Translations under genes and position numbers: made by a program
Source of the DNA: Prochilodus magdalenae
Taxonomy: Eukaryota > Chordata > Actinopteri > Characiformes > Prochilodontidae
Reading direction: 5' to 3'
Assembly (NCBI GenBank): GCA_024036415.1
Contig: JAMWET010001360.1
Span: forward strand, 42,501-106,500
Length of the DNA stretch: 64,000 nucleotides
Notes under the pieces: generated by a model
What the model was told of the DNA's origin: nothing
The model's input: the letters and a program-made list of their open reading frames with translations, nothing else
Database searches by the model: none
In this document: one piece after another, positions 22,861 through 36,300 of the stretch
Layout: every line of letters begins with the position of its first letter
Position numbering within the stretch: position 1 is the stretch's first letter

Positions 22861-23300
22861 CAACCTCTACTCCTGCTTCAGATCTGAAAACATCCACAGG
22901 AGTTTCTGTCCTTCCTTCCACTTTGAGAAGACACTAGTCTGAAAGGAGGTGTAGCAGTTCAAGAAGCTCCTCACTGAGAAAAGGAGGCACGCACATCCAT
23001 CAAATAAGCTGCTGGTGTTCTCAGAACAATGGACTGACCACCCCAGAGTCCAGAACCTCAACACCACTGAATGTGATGGGGTTATTTGGATGGGGAGATG
23101 TAGCAAAAAATGCTAAACCAGCTTCTAAGACTAAACTTTGGAGGTGTGTTTTTTTAAGGAACTGTATGAGACTTCTGCAAAGAATGGAAGCTGGAATAAA
23201 GGACACACTGAATTATGGCAGTCCCCTCTGAAAAACCAGAGAGGCCAGTGTGTTAGGGAGGTCTGTGATGTTTTAGGTGCGCATATCTCATTTTGCCAGA
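22860..23300 (+). mobile_element. Tc1/mariner transposase relic, paired with 33590-33960
   Basis: Shares GAACAATGGACTGACCACCC and CAAGAAGCTCCTCACTGAG with 33590-33960. Allowing frameshifts it reads VLRTMD, PPQSP, then a [13 protein letters not shown] end, the C-terminal catalytic part of a Tc1 transposase. Decayed. Confidence 0.6.
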
Positions 23301-23739
23301 GGTGAAGTGCCACTATGAGAAATGTAAATGCAAATCAAGGGTCACATATTCCTCAAGAAAATGAAATCTCTAAAGCAATTTGTTTTTCCACGTTAACAGC
23401 TCTCATACACAGAATTGCAAATGCAAATACACACTTCACATTTGAATACCTTTAATAATGCACATTGGAAATTCATTTGTAAATAGACCATTTCAATTTG
23501 AGTTTTCAAATTTGCATTTGAATTTGAATAAAGTCTGGAATACGCTGCCATACTGAAGGAACTACGGGCACCTGCCAGAGACACCTATAGGCCCCGTTAG
23601 GGTATTAGTCTCAGGTCACCTATTAAACCTTTAGAATGCTTTACACCAGTGTTTCTCAACCCTGGTCCTGGAGGCACCCTGCATATCAAGTCATCGGTAA
23701 AATGCCATTAGTGTAAAGTACCATTAGTGACTATTAGAC

Positions 23740-24230
23740 ACCACCAGGAACCAGCAAGTCAAGTCAAATTTATTTAGTACTTTTTACAACAGATGTTGTC
23801 ACAAAGCATCTTTACAGAGAATAAGGGTCAAAGCTCCCTCAGAGCAAAAGGAAGAACCTTCGAGAGGAACCAAGACTCAAATTGGGAACCCATCCTCTTC
23901 AGGTGAATACCAGATAGCACAACAAACACAAAAAAGAATCAGAATTTACAATTATATGCAATATTAAATATGTAGTGTTAGTAAATATTATAAGACTTCA
24001 GTGATAGATGTGGATAGGGTTGTCCACTGCCCCCAATCGTGTGTGCCTGTGTGGTTGTTTTAACTGAGTGGATGGGTAAATGCAGAGGTCACTTCTCTGT
24101 GCAAGCTCAAATGGAAAATCATTCTTAATTCTGTTGGTTAGTTCTTTCCAGGAGGGCTGCGACACACAGGCAGAAAACATTCTCTTCTGTTTAGTGCTAT
24201 ATTGCATATGAGCAGAAACTCAGTTTAAGC
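23740..24230. repeat. Dispersed teleost repeat, with SINE-tail-like part
   Basis: AAATTTATTTAGTACTTTTT, CACAAAGCATCTTTACAGAG and GAGAGGAACCAAGACTCAAA are familiar fish repeat blocks. 24003-24110 resembles the 3' part of the SINE at 52131-52430. Confidence 0.55.
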
Positions 24231-24639
24231 CATAAAAAGGATTAAAGAAAATATATTTTATCATCCCACAAACCGGTCAGTTTTTGTTTAGTGTGTGAAG
24301 CTTATGTAGCACAATGCACACCTCAATCACCTGCCTCCTATAGACCTAATTATGATTTCTGACACTGTATGGCACTTTGTAATTTATAAATATGGACGCA
24401 AGTACTGTTTTAGCATAGCTATTACCAGTACTTGTTGTCTTGGAGCCTAATACACTGCCCTTTCTGGTCTGCCTGAACAGACCTCAGAGCCCTGTGTAGG
24501 CCAGGCACACGACTGGCCCAATCATCTGTTCTGCTCTGGGCAGGAGTTATATGATGCAGACCAGCCCACCTCGACTGCATTTCTCCTGACACACACACAG
24601 ACTTTTTACAGCATTTGTATTTTTTTTCTCATTTATTAT

Positions 24640-25020
24640 GTATGTACAGCTCTGGAACGAAATATAAGAGCACTCTAGTTTCTTCTTAAATCAGCATCTC
24701 CACATGTACAGCAGGTTCTTAGTGAGGAACAGAAGTTTGGGTTCTAGCTTTACTGGCAGATACAGTGAGCGTCTAGTTCATAAGAACAAGGTCAAGCAGC
24801 AAACACACAGGACAACACAGCTACAGGCTGGCAGAGGGAGAGAGAAAACTCTTTCTACTGGCCGTGATGAGTGCCAGCTCATTCCAATGTCCCTTAACCA
24901 CCGTAAGATGACCTTAGGGGACCTACAGAGAGACTGGCAAACGGTGGCTGGGGTGAAACGCACAGCGAGTATGGTTCTAAAAACAGGCTTCTGGAGGTCA
25001 TTAGTGATTTTCTATATAAA
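24640..25020 (+). mobile_element. Tc1-like element, N-terminal transposase remnant
   Basis: An open frame from 24704 carries RYSERLVHKNKVKQQTHRTT and SLNHRKMTLGDLQRDWQTV, resembling the helix-turn-helix part of a fish Tc1 transposase. The catalytic part is absent downstream. Confidence 0.55.
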
Positions 25021-25099
25021 CAGATCTAATACAATGTCTGATCTGGAATTTGTTTCCAGTAATGTAGAGAATAAAACAGAACTGCTCATTTCAGTCTAA

Positions 25100-27769
25100 C
25101 ACAAACCCAGAAAATGTATGTCATAATTGGATAATCTCCTTTGAAGGTCCTTAAAGTGTCTGAAAGGTTTGAGAGCTAAACAATATCTAAGAACAATTAC
25201 CATATTATCGTCTTATTTAATATGCTGTATTTAGCTTACTTTTTTTTTAACATTAGCTGATATAATTAAAAAAATACATATTAAATAAAATAATCCTTAG
25301 TAAAAGTTTTCACCTCCCGAGTTGGGACTGAAGTTGTGCATTTGTGAGCTCCTGCTGGTGTGGGTTCCCTAAGACTTGTGCTCCCCCATAAATGCAGACG
25401 TGTGAATGAGATGCAGCAGCATCGCTTAGGAATTCAGCTGTAGATGCATGGGAAAACCATGTGTTTCAACTCAAACATCTCAATCATCAGGAGTTTAATT
25501 TCAGTCTAGTTTATTAGTCATATGTAGGTTAACACTAGGTTAATGATACAGTGAAATAGGTTGGACAAGAAAACAGATGAGCTCAGTTCTAAAAGCATTA
25601 TTCATGTAAAAAATATAAGAAGTAAAATAAAATAAAGATGAAATGAGAGTAGGAGGTTAACTGTTTTGTTTTAATAGGGAAACAGTCTGTATAGGATGTG
25701 TCACACTCTGAGAAAACCAGATTGCTTATTAATGCTCTGTAATAATCCAATGTTTTAAAACAGTAGGAAAATAGAAAATAACACACTGCTACACTCCTCC
25801 TCATCATCTACATCATTACCAATTACGAAATCTACTTTGGAAGTGCTCCCCAACCTCATCATTACCATTTTATAACAAACTCCACAAGTGCTCATCAGAA
25901 TCATCTTCGTCATTTTTGTCACATCTACCAAAAAGTCCTCATCAACATAGTTTCCTGACTCACCTATGACCTCTTCCTTTCTACAGAATCCATCATTCCT
26001 TTCTACAGAATCCATCATAGAAAGTTCCCACAGGAAGTTCCCACTGTCATCTAGAACATTCATGTCCTGAACATCTACCTTAAGGTACTCATCAACATCA
26101 TCTTCCGCATGTATTCCCTGCCACAGAATTCACCATGGCCTTCAAAACCATCTTCATTATTCCCTGAAGAAAACTTCACCAGGAGGTCCACATCATTTCA
26201 TTCCAACATTCTCTATGAATCCATCATCATCATCATCCCCTCATAAAACCTGTCATGTAATTTTATCCTCATTATCTGCTGTCCTCACTGCCTGCACTCA
26301 TAAATTATGTTAAGAAATCAGGCTAGAAAAATCTGGCTAGAAAGCATTTTAGAAAGAAATGTACAGCACCACAACATACAATTAGAGTAATCGATTTCCA
26401 TCTTTACACTGCAGAATTTTTACTTTGGGAGGTATAATCATCTTATATCTAGCTGATGGATCCCAGAATTCTAATTTGAGAAGGTTGTAAACTCATTTTA
26501 AAGAGTATTTTACATATAGCTAGATATTTTTAATTGGTTTTAAGTTATTTTAACATTTTCCTCATTATATTGGCAGATAATTTGCCTGGTTTCAAACTAA
26601 TTTATTAAAATAGTTTTATCAAAACGATCTCCCGTGAACAAATGTGGCCAACAAAGATTATTTAAACCATTTGAGAAGATAAATAATCTTAAAATGAGCT
26701 TACAACAATGTTAAATGAGAATTTCAGAGTATATAAACTAGATATAAAAAACTTTTACCTGCCAGGATACCATTTTTGTAGTGCACCCAGCTCTTCAACT
26801 GTAATTTTTCTAGGGTGACCTCAAGCTTGACGTGTCATCGCTTAGCAGTACGATCAACTTGTCTGTGCAGCCCCGAGCTGCTATTGTAAGCTATTGTCTA
26901 TGAAGGAGTCAGCTGAGTTTGTTTAACTTTATTGGGTCTCATATTAAACAAACCCCACTAGCTATAATGCTAGGCATAACTAAGCTTGGCCTAAAATTAC
27001 TGCCATATGAACTAAAAGTTTTTTTTTTGTTTTTTTTTTAAAGAATCCTAAATGTGAAACTGATCTATGCAGACTGCTCACACAGGAAGCTAAGCAAGAA
27101 GAGATCTTTGCACGTTCCCCACATGCAGTCTGTTTCTCATAAATATAAGTGCAAATAAACAGACTGCAGCAAACAGTAAAGACAGTGGTTTAGGGCCACG
27201 GTGGCTCTAGAAATGACACTCAGCTCTATCCACTTCCTTATATTCATTTAAAAAAAGTAGGCCATTTCAGTAAGTCATTTTCTCACTTTTTATTAGCAGA
27301 TAATTTTGCTTATTTTAATAAACGTACCGGCTAAAATGACCTAAATCCAAATTAAACAAGTTTTTCTGAGGCCATTTTCTAAATTTTAGTACTTACTTAA
27401 GTGGATGTGGAGTGTTTTATAACTCCACACAGTTTCTAAAGTTGCAGTTGAAACTGCCCACGTCACAATTCAAGATTCAGATTTCAGATGCCTCTATAGT
27501 TTCCTGGTAATAAATTGAGTTATTTAGGAAATGAGTAAATTCAAATTAATGTAATAACTTAAATATTCTAACTGCTATTATTAAACGTTGATATATAAGT
27601 TAGCAAAACAGTACACGGATCAAGAATGTGGTTGAAATGGTACGGCTGATTGGTGTACATCCATGAGGTAATGTGTTTTTTGATTGACCTGAGGTAACTT
27701 TATGCTTCTCACTAAACAAGCTGCAACTTCATACAACATAGTTAGTTACTAGTACAGTACAGCATCAGG
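25100..27769. other. Intergenic region downstream of copy B
   Basis: 25790-26270 is a degenerate CATCATCTTC-type low-complexity stretch giving acidic minus-strand frames without homology. 26330-27769 is A/T-rich; it includes copy B's 3'UTR with a possible AATAAA (minus) at 27289-27294. No other gene recognised. Confidence 0.4.
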
Positions 27770-28050
27770 TTAGAACAGTGACATTACAGTAGTTACTATT
27801 CGTGTCCAGGCAGTGCTTGTTGAGGTGGTAGGGCTGGCCACTCGTTCCTGGGGGCTTCTCCTGTCCAGAGCTTTCTGTAGCACCCGAGCAATGGTGTCTC
27901 TGCTGTTGAGGACGTTGTAGGAAGTCAGATCGGTCAGTCTCTGGAAGTCTCTCGGAGCGTAGGTCAGGTTCTTGGTGACGAATGGAGAGGAGTTTGTGGT
28001 AACATCAACATTTCCCTCCTTCAGCTCCATCTCACCCTGTCTCTTCACAC
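27770..28050 (-). CDS. Copy B exon 20 (last coding exon)
   Basis: 281 nt; acceptor TCCACAG, TAA at 27772-27770. Encodes [17 protein letters not shown], then [19 protein letters not shown], the typical C-terminal LTxYNVxN motif, and a short divergent tail. Confidence 0.93.
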
Positions 28051-31000
28051 CTGTGGAGTTTATACACAGACAGGATGCTGGAGGTCAATCCAAAAAGGAA
28101 ACAGTCAGTCTTATCACAGACATCTGGACATCTGATCTGAGTGTCCTGTGAGTGTTTTCATGTTAACCTTGCAGTGAACAGACAACAGTTTTAAATTAGG
28201 GCCTCTATAGGGGCCTCTACGGAACAGTTTTTTTGTCTGGGATGCATTTCTTCTTCTTAGTTTTTAAAGAAAACAATCAGTAAACTGCAGACTAAACACA
28301 CTTACTGAACACATCTTAACATCCCAGCAGATATGCCAACACAGCACAATATGACATGCCAGCTGACCTGGTGCATTCACACAGAGTGCCTCACTCCACA
28401 GTGGCTGCGGTTTTACAGTGTTGGTTAAATATTGTGGTGGGGTTTTTGTCTCTTTTAGAAGGATGCGGTCAATGCGAGAGTGCCAGTGTGTGAGTAAACG
28501 CTGAGAAGCTCCAGCCTGCCTCGCTGTACTGCTTGTTAAACCTAGCAGCTCTGATCTGTTCTTTTTCAGGTCTTTTTGTCTCGTGTGCTTGAAACTGAAT
28601 AACACTCTGGTTCCCCTCTACAACCAGGAACTAGAAAAGGTCATCATTGAAACGGCTTTTTGGCCGAACATGGAAATTGGATTTTTTGCCATTTCCTGAC
28701 AAGTAATTTTGATTCCGAACTGTTGGTGCATCCAAAGATAGTAGTAGTATCTGCTCCTGTCTTCCATGGAGTTCCTTGTCTGTTCATGTCAACTATCCAG
28801 CACCCCCTATCATGCCGTGTTCAATCTCTGATAATTCACGTTGCCCTGCTATGAGCACCCTGGACAGGTGTGGGGGCATTCCCAAGCCGTCCCCTGAGGT
28901 AACATCCCTTCATAATCAGTTTACATACTGCTGTCACATGACTTCTGGTATGTCAGTGTGGTGCATTACTGTGCAAGTACGGCAAATAGCAGCCAGTAAT
29001 TTCCTGTAGAGGATTTCACATCAGCCGACATGTTTGAGGGTCGCTACTGAGGAATACCGGTGTCCTACAGTTTGCATTAAATAAATTAATAAATTAATAG
29101 ATTGTCTTTAGTTTTTAAGGCAGCGGTAAATTCATTTTTACCAGAGGACGCTAGCATTTGAGTGGATGCGTTTGGCGCGCCTCACCTGGACTTTTGAACT
29201 GTCTATAGGAGACGTTAGTCAGCGGGAAGTGAAGCACAATGGGAACGTCAGGATTGTCCTCATCCTCAAACACATACACCTCCCTCTGTGGTTCCGCTGC
29301 CACCTTGTCGAAGTCTATCTTGGGAAACGCCACCTGGTGGTCAGTGCAGTACTGCTGAGTCTGCTTCAGGACCTGCAGCATGTGTGTAAAATTAAAGGCA
29401 GATGAAAAAATTATGAAAGGCTTTGGAAAGCTATTGTATTTGTATTCATCATTCACCAAATAAGGAAAAACACAGGGAGATATTATATGAATGATGATAT
29501 CGTGATGGGCTGCTATCATAATCAACTACTTTTTTGCAACTTCTATATCAGTATCTCAGGAAAGTATATTGAGATGTAATTCATCATTGTTATGATAATG
29601 TCGTTATGGTCATATTGCTCAACCCCACATTAAAGTAAGAAAACATAATTTAAAGTGTTTTTACTGATAATATATATATATATTGACAAAACCCCAGCAA
29701 ACATACACATGTTTACAGTCTGCACTGCAAAAAAAAAGTTATATCTTGGCATGTAAAATTATCTTCTATCTAACTGATATCTCATTCTGAGAACTCTCAT
29801 TAAATCATCTTTAAATTGGCTTTAAACTTAGAATGAGGCTTTTAAAATATACATATGCTGTATATAAGACAGTTTTACTTCAGAAGATGGCAATTATTGC
29901 AGTGCTGAAAGCTCTTTTTATTAAATAATAAATTAAATATGAATTCCTAATATTAGGAAATATAAAAAAATAAAAAGGTGCAATATATAGAATTCAAAAA
30001 GATGCCATTAAGTTAATGCAAGTTGTTAAACCATCACAAAAATATATATGTAAAATATGTATTATATGTATTATAAATACAACACATTAAAATTAGGGGA
30101 AAGCAAGCAAGTATCCATGACTATTAAATATATATAGTCCATATTATAATATTATATGAATTTCTCAGTGATCAATTTGAGATTCATAGAATGAAGAATA
30201 GTAGGTTTGTGTGGTGTAACTCTGCCATCTCTAACTGTTTTGTGCTGTTGTGAGTGAATGGCTAGACGTCTTTTCTTTTACATCTACAGAGTATAATGCA
30301 CGACATCGCCACCCAGTATGCTATAGCAGAGTAGCAACGGTTCAGAGTTCAAGCTGACATTGCTGATACCACCTAGAGGATCAGAAAAAGCATTATTAAT
30401 TCATCAAATGCAGCTGGATCGTGAAATTAATCTTCCATTAGCATGTAGCAATGGACTGGAATGTAAAGGGTCAGAAAGCAGTATGTAAATTGCCTGAAGT
30501 GCTTTTAACTCTGTGAACACTTTTAAACGTTACTGACCTTAAACTGGTCGCGATCCCAGGAGTAGTTGAAGGACAGAATGACGTCCACGTGTCTGTGTGA
30601 CCGCAGCACCGGAATCAAGCCAGAATTAATGGCAAAGCCAGAGTCCACCAAGCCCAGTCTGGAGTCCATGGGAGTCAGCTTGTTTGGAAACGCATCCGGG
30701 TGAGTATCTAAACAACAAAGTGTAAAAATAAATGAATTTACATTATAAAGTCAGTCTCGCAGGTGGCTGTTACTTTGTTCCAAGGTTTCTCAACCTGTGG
30801 GCTGCGGACCACCAGTGGGGTATAAAGCACCCTTTGGTGGTCTAGTCTGTGGTAGGCTGGAAACATCATATATCACTGTATTAGTGTTATATTAATTATC
30901 GTAATATTAATTTAAATAGACGTATACACCCAGCACATATACAAATAAACACATCACAGGAGCAGGCTTATTAAACATCTTCAGTGTGAGAAAGCAAAGC

Positions 31001-33325
31001 GGCTGGATAGCTACTGATAGAGAGGTTACTGGGGCCACTTTCACAACTCGTAATTTTTCTTCAACCAGATTTCTTGGAGGAAATATAAAAGGAGTGTTTA
31101 TAGAAGTAGCTCCTCCAGGGGCCTAAACTTTGTAGTTATCTGGTGGGCCTTAGGGTGGAGAAGGTTGAGAAACCCCACTTTAGTCCATGTTTATAGAGAA
31201 CTGTGTATCATACACTGTCAGAACCCACATCATCAAGTTTGTTGGAGGTACTGAACTCCATGTGCTTTGAGGCCAGTGTGGTATAATTTATGGATTGCAG
31301 TTAGCACCATTACTGGCTAATTACTGGGATATAAGTTTCCATTACAGCTTCATTAGCCTTGTAGATCCAGTGCATCACTAAATGAGCAAACTTCAGAAAC
31401 CAAACATGCCTTGCCTGATTGACTAAATTTGGGTAAATTTGACTTTCTGGCTAAACTATCACTTTAAGCAGGAACTAGCTGTGGTACAAATCCAATACAC
31501 AAAGGTCAAAGCACAAAAGGATGACCACAGACTGCGAGCAATTGTGGTGGGTGTGATTATATTAAAGTATCATTAAGATGGGTGTGCTCACTATTAGCAC
31601 TTCTAGGAAGAGAAAAATAAATTATGAAATTTATTTCATAGGCAAGCAAGCAAAAAAAATCTATCCAATCAGCAGAACTGACCAGACAGTTTTAATTCTA
31701 GCAATATTTGTATATGCAAATAATTATAAATGGTATCAGTAAGTAGGAATACAGGACTCCAGCAAGTTGCCAACCACAAGACTCAAGCTGAATGCAGAAA
31801 CTCAATATTGACTTTGATTCTATCGGGTATCAAAAGGTTTCATGTCATGTTAACACAAAATTTCAATAGTATTTCAATAGCAAATACTTTGTGTGTATGT
31901 TATTAACATTAGAGCCTCTTGGTTTGACCGCTGAGGTCAGTAAATGAACCCACTTCCAGCACCTTGCACTTATTCTGCACTTCAGTCCACATTCAGTACT
32001 TCAAAAGAATATAAGCATCAGTACTATATTAATATCTGTACTGAAAATAGGATTCCCAGCTCTGTGCAGCATATCGTTAGGCAGAAGCATCTTGAAATAA
32101 ATACAATCATATGTAATAAATCAATAATAAGATGATTTTAAATGAAAGCATTCTACACTGGAGCATTCTAGTGAGCATTACTATTATAGTATTATTATAT
32201 AACTAGATTATATAACTACGATTACATAACTAAATTACTAAACAGGTCTGACCTCTCCAGGCGGTGAATGTAGCGTATTCACTGTAGCTGTTGTGCAGGA
32301 AGAATCCTCTAAGGAAGTTGAAGACTTTGCTGATGACGGGCCGACTGTTCATGAAGCGGCTAAGAACCACCGCCTCGGAGCTGACCCGCAGAGTGTCCAG
32401 CGTTGACGGCTTCTGATCCCTCTCTAAACAGCAGAGAAGCACAGGGGTGAGGATTTGGGATTTGAAATTCTAATTTGGATGGTCTTTCATCTAGCACTCC
32501 TGAGTTGAGTTCTATATATGGAAATGTGGACACCAGCATATCATTATTAATTTCATGTTTATGTTTTGTGTTCAGTGTGTGTATTTTTGGATTACAGTAC
32601 TGCATTTACACCTCTTAAAATGTGATTTGTTTTGAGAACAGAACATCAAAAATGTTTAAAACCAGTCAAATTTTTTGTTACAAGAACAATATCAGTGTCT
32701 GTGAAGAGTCGGATGTTAAACGGGCATATACACTTGCATACCAAACGTCATGTGATAGCAGTATGTAAATCCAGCGCACTGTGAGAGCAGCTGAGAAGAT
32801 CGCCAGCACCCCACTCGCCTCTCTTCAGGACTTATACAGCAGGGTACCATCCGTCTACCAACCATCATGCTCTTCACGTCACCTTGTCATGACCATGCTG
32901 GTCAGTGTTCAACCTCACTTACACAATAAACACCTCAAAACTGGTACAGGTGTAGCCATTCCCAAGCCCTCCAGAGGCAACACCACTTCATAATCTATTT
33001 ACATACTGCTAGTCCATGACTTCTGGTATGTCAGTATTGTATGTGGACAGTACAGCAACAATGTGTTGATAGTAGAAGCGTAAAGCATGCTGTGGTGATT
33101 GCCTCGCTTGGTTTGGACCACCATGAAAAACCTGAACCTATAGTTTTTGGCAGACCCCAGTTGTTTAGTGCACACCAGAGTACTGGTGGAGTGTTCACAC
33201 CGCTTGTGTTTCGTACCAATGCTACTAACATGCTCCCCCAGCCACGGAGTCCAAGATGGCATCACTCCTGTCAAGGTACTCCACAGCTGTGTCAGGTTCA
33301 GGGAGAAAATACTGCTCCATGTTCC

Positions 33326-33369
<44 letters not shown>

Positions 33370-36300
33370 ACTTTAACATTATGTGTAATTTGGCTAATAT
33401 AAATTACTAAACAATAGTCAAAGACCACCCTTCATTTATTTCCATCTGTAAAAACTGGAGATAAACATGAGCAGATTAGATATAACTGTGCGTGCATAAG
33501 TAAAGAGAAAACGGAACTCCTAACAACCACCTGGGAGACTTTGTAGACCCACTAACACATTAGATAAGAGAGGGACAGCAAGCTCCGCTCTTGTTTCAGA
33601 TCTGAGAATATCAACAGGTCTTTCTGCTCGTCCTTGCACTGTGAAAAGACACCTCAACACTTTGGAGGTCTGAAAGGAGGTGTAGTAGTTCAAGAAGCTC
33701 CTCACTGAGAAAAGGAGACACACACATCCAAACAAAGAAGCTGCTAATGTTCTCAGAACAATGGACTGACCACCCCAGAGTCCAAACCCTCAACACCACT
33801 GAATGTGTTTGGGGTTATCTGGATGGTGAGAAGATGCAGAAAATGCTAAAGCAGCTTCCAAAACTGAACTTTGGAGGTGCGTCTCTTTGAGGACCTAATA
33901 ATGAGTCTCCTGAAAAGAATGGGAGCTGTATTATTGGTAAAGAGTGGACACACTGACCACTCAAACACCTATTATATTTCATTGTAGAGGGTTTTTTTTT
34001 TTTTTTGCATCTTCAGAGATAAACAGCACATATGTACTTTTGACTGGACAGTGTATAAATGAAGGGTGGCTTCTGACCCCTGCACAGTGCTGTACATTCC
34101 TGAATTGTCCAAATTCTGCTCGTCACACTTTCCACTGACCCAGCAGGAAGGAGAGGCGTGTCTCTGGGAGTTTCTTGATCAGGTGACCCAGGTAGTACTC
34201 GCTCCCGAAATTCTCCGCTGGGATGAAGGCTCCGTATTTGGGGAATCCCACCTCAAACGGGGTAAACTCGCACCACTCTGCCAACGAACAAACAGCAGAG
34301 CGTAAACACGACATAAACCAATAAATCAAGCTAGAAACGCTCAGATCATCCACACAGAGATCAAAGACGCTTCTACAGAACTACAACATGGTACACAGGT
34401 CCATACGTCCAGCTAACACCACACTGACACTGTGTTCTGTCTATATCACCAATCAAATTGTGGGGTAATGACTCAAATACGTAGGATTGACTATTAGCAT
34501 AAACTGTAACCGTGTAGTAGAACATAACTCAGATTAAAATTCTCAGTATTAAAGTAAAAAAAGTCCAGTTTTCAGAATATTGTCGAGCATATTCCATATC
34601 CTATTAGTCAATATGCACTCCTGGACCAAGTTTTCCAGCTTTACCGGGATACCCTGCTTGGTAAAACTTCCCCAGCCCTCCCCAAAACTCTTTTAAACGT
34701 CTACAGATGACAACAGAGAGTGAATCATGATCTATGAGTTCTAGTTTCCAGGTTTCATCTGTACTATTTACCGGCCACCATGGAGCCGCTGGTGTCTTCC
34801 TTTGTGTTGACTGCTGTGTATATGGGGAGAGGGTTTTGGCCCTCAGAGACTGTCCTCTGCTGGCCAGACAGTGTACCTGTGTTCTTCTGGAGATACAAAT
34901 AAAAACAATATTTAGTTTGTCTTATATTTACACACTGAAAAAGTGAAAACATCTTAGTCAGTATATCTAATATTTGTGGTTATGAGATTGTTAAAGTGTT
35001 ATAAATTGATTTCTAGACATTTTGAGCTGAATTTGCAGATATTTTTCCTTGTTTTGGGTGATATTTCCGGAGTTAGGCTAAATCATTTCTCAAAATCAGC
35101 AAAACAATCTGGTAGCGGAAGAAGAAGACACTTTCACCAAGTACGTACAACAAGCAAAAGAGTGTAAAATGGAAACTTTGGCAGTAGAATAATCGGATAC
35201 TATTATTATAAGAAGTATTTATGGATAATAAAATAAACCATGCAAAGTTAACATTATTATAAACCAGATCCGGGAACGTATTCAGCATGTTTCGAGGAAT
35301 AGCTGTGGTATACCGTGGCCAACATGAAGTTATTCAGGAATAAATGATCAGACCTTGCCATGGATGAGCTGTTCCAGGAAGAGTCCCCACATGTCTATAA
35401 GGGAGACGGGGTGTCCCTCTCTCTCCCTCTGCTCCAGCTCACTCCTGTAATACTGCAGCAGCTGCGGAGAGAACAGGCCGGACATGCTCTTACTGAGCTC
35501 CTTCTGCACCGACAGCAGCTGTGCATCCATCTCCTTCCCAGACCATTGCTTGTCACCATAGAGAGAGGACAGCGCCCTGAGAGGGAGGACAGAACAGAAT
35601 GTGTTGTGCTCTTGCATCGCTATTGACGACGCTTGCCACCATTTATTTTATTTTTAATAAAATAAATAAATAAATATAATATAATTATATATATATTTGG
35701 TGTTACATTATTTACAATATAATGGTGATAATTGCTAGTTGGAGGGGTGATTTTGCCTGCAATGCCTCTGCACACCCACCAGGTTGAGCCAGACACTGCA
35801 GTGATGTAGCTGACCGTGTCCAGCAGGCCCACTTTCTGTAGGCCCCTCAGAGAGCCGAGGGTGCCAGTCATTGCCCGGGTACCACCGCCGGAAAACACCA
35901 CAGCTACTGTCGGCACCTAAACACACACAACCACCACAGTTCAGTCCATCTGTACAGCCAGAAGGCCTTGACCGCATTTTGTCTGGTACAGTTATGTTCA
36001 TTGGCTGCCTCAGAAATCCTGCGTTATGCAATGCAGCTGCGGTGACAATAAACAACCGCCTGCCACTTTATTAGGTATACCCCTTTGAATGTACATTCAC
36101 TGCCCCTTTTTATGAACTCTACTTACCATATAGGAGCGCTTTGTAGTTCTACAGTTCCAGACTGTAGTCCAGCTGTTTCTCTGTATACTGTATTACCCTG
36201 TTCTTCAATGGTCAGGAACCTCACAGGACCACCACAGGACCACTAGAAACAACCTGTTATGCAAGCTTGCAGGAACCGTGTAGGCTGCAGCAGCTTCCAC

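Noticed and set aside
24704..25099. 131-residue protein-coding gene
   Set aside because: Resembles the N-terminal part of a Tc1 transposase in a decayed element, not a host gene.
25755..26063. Acidic minus-strand open frame
   Set aside because: Low-complexity CATCATC-type stretch without domain or splice support.
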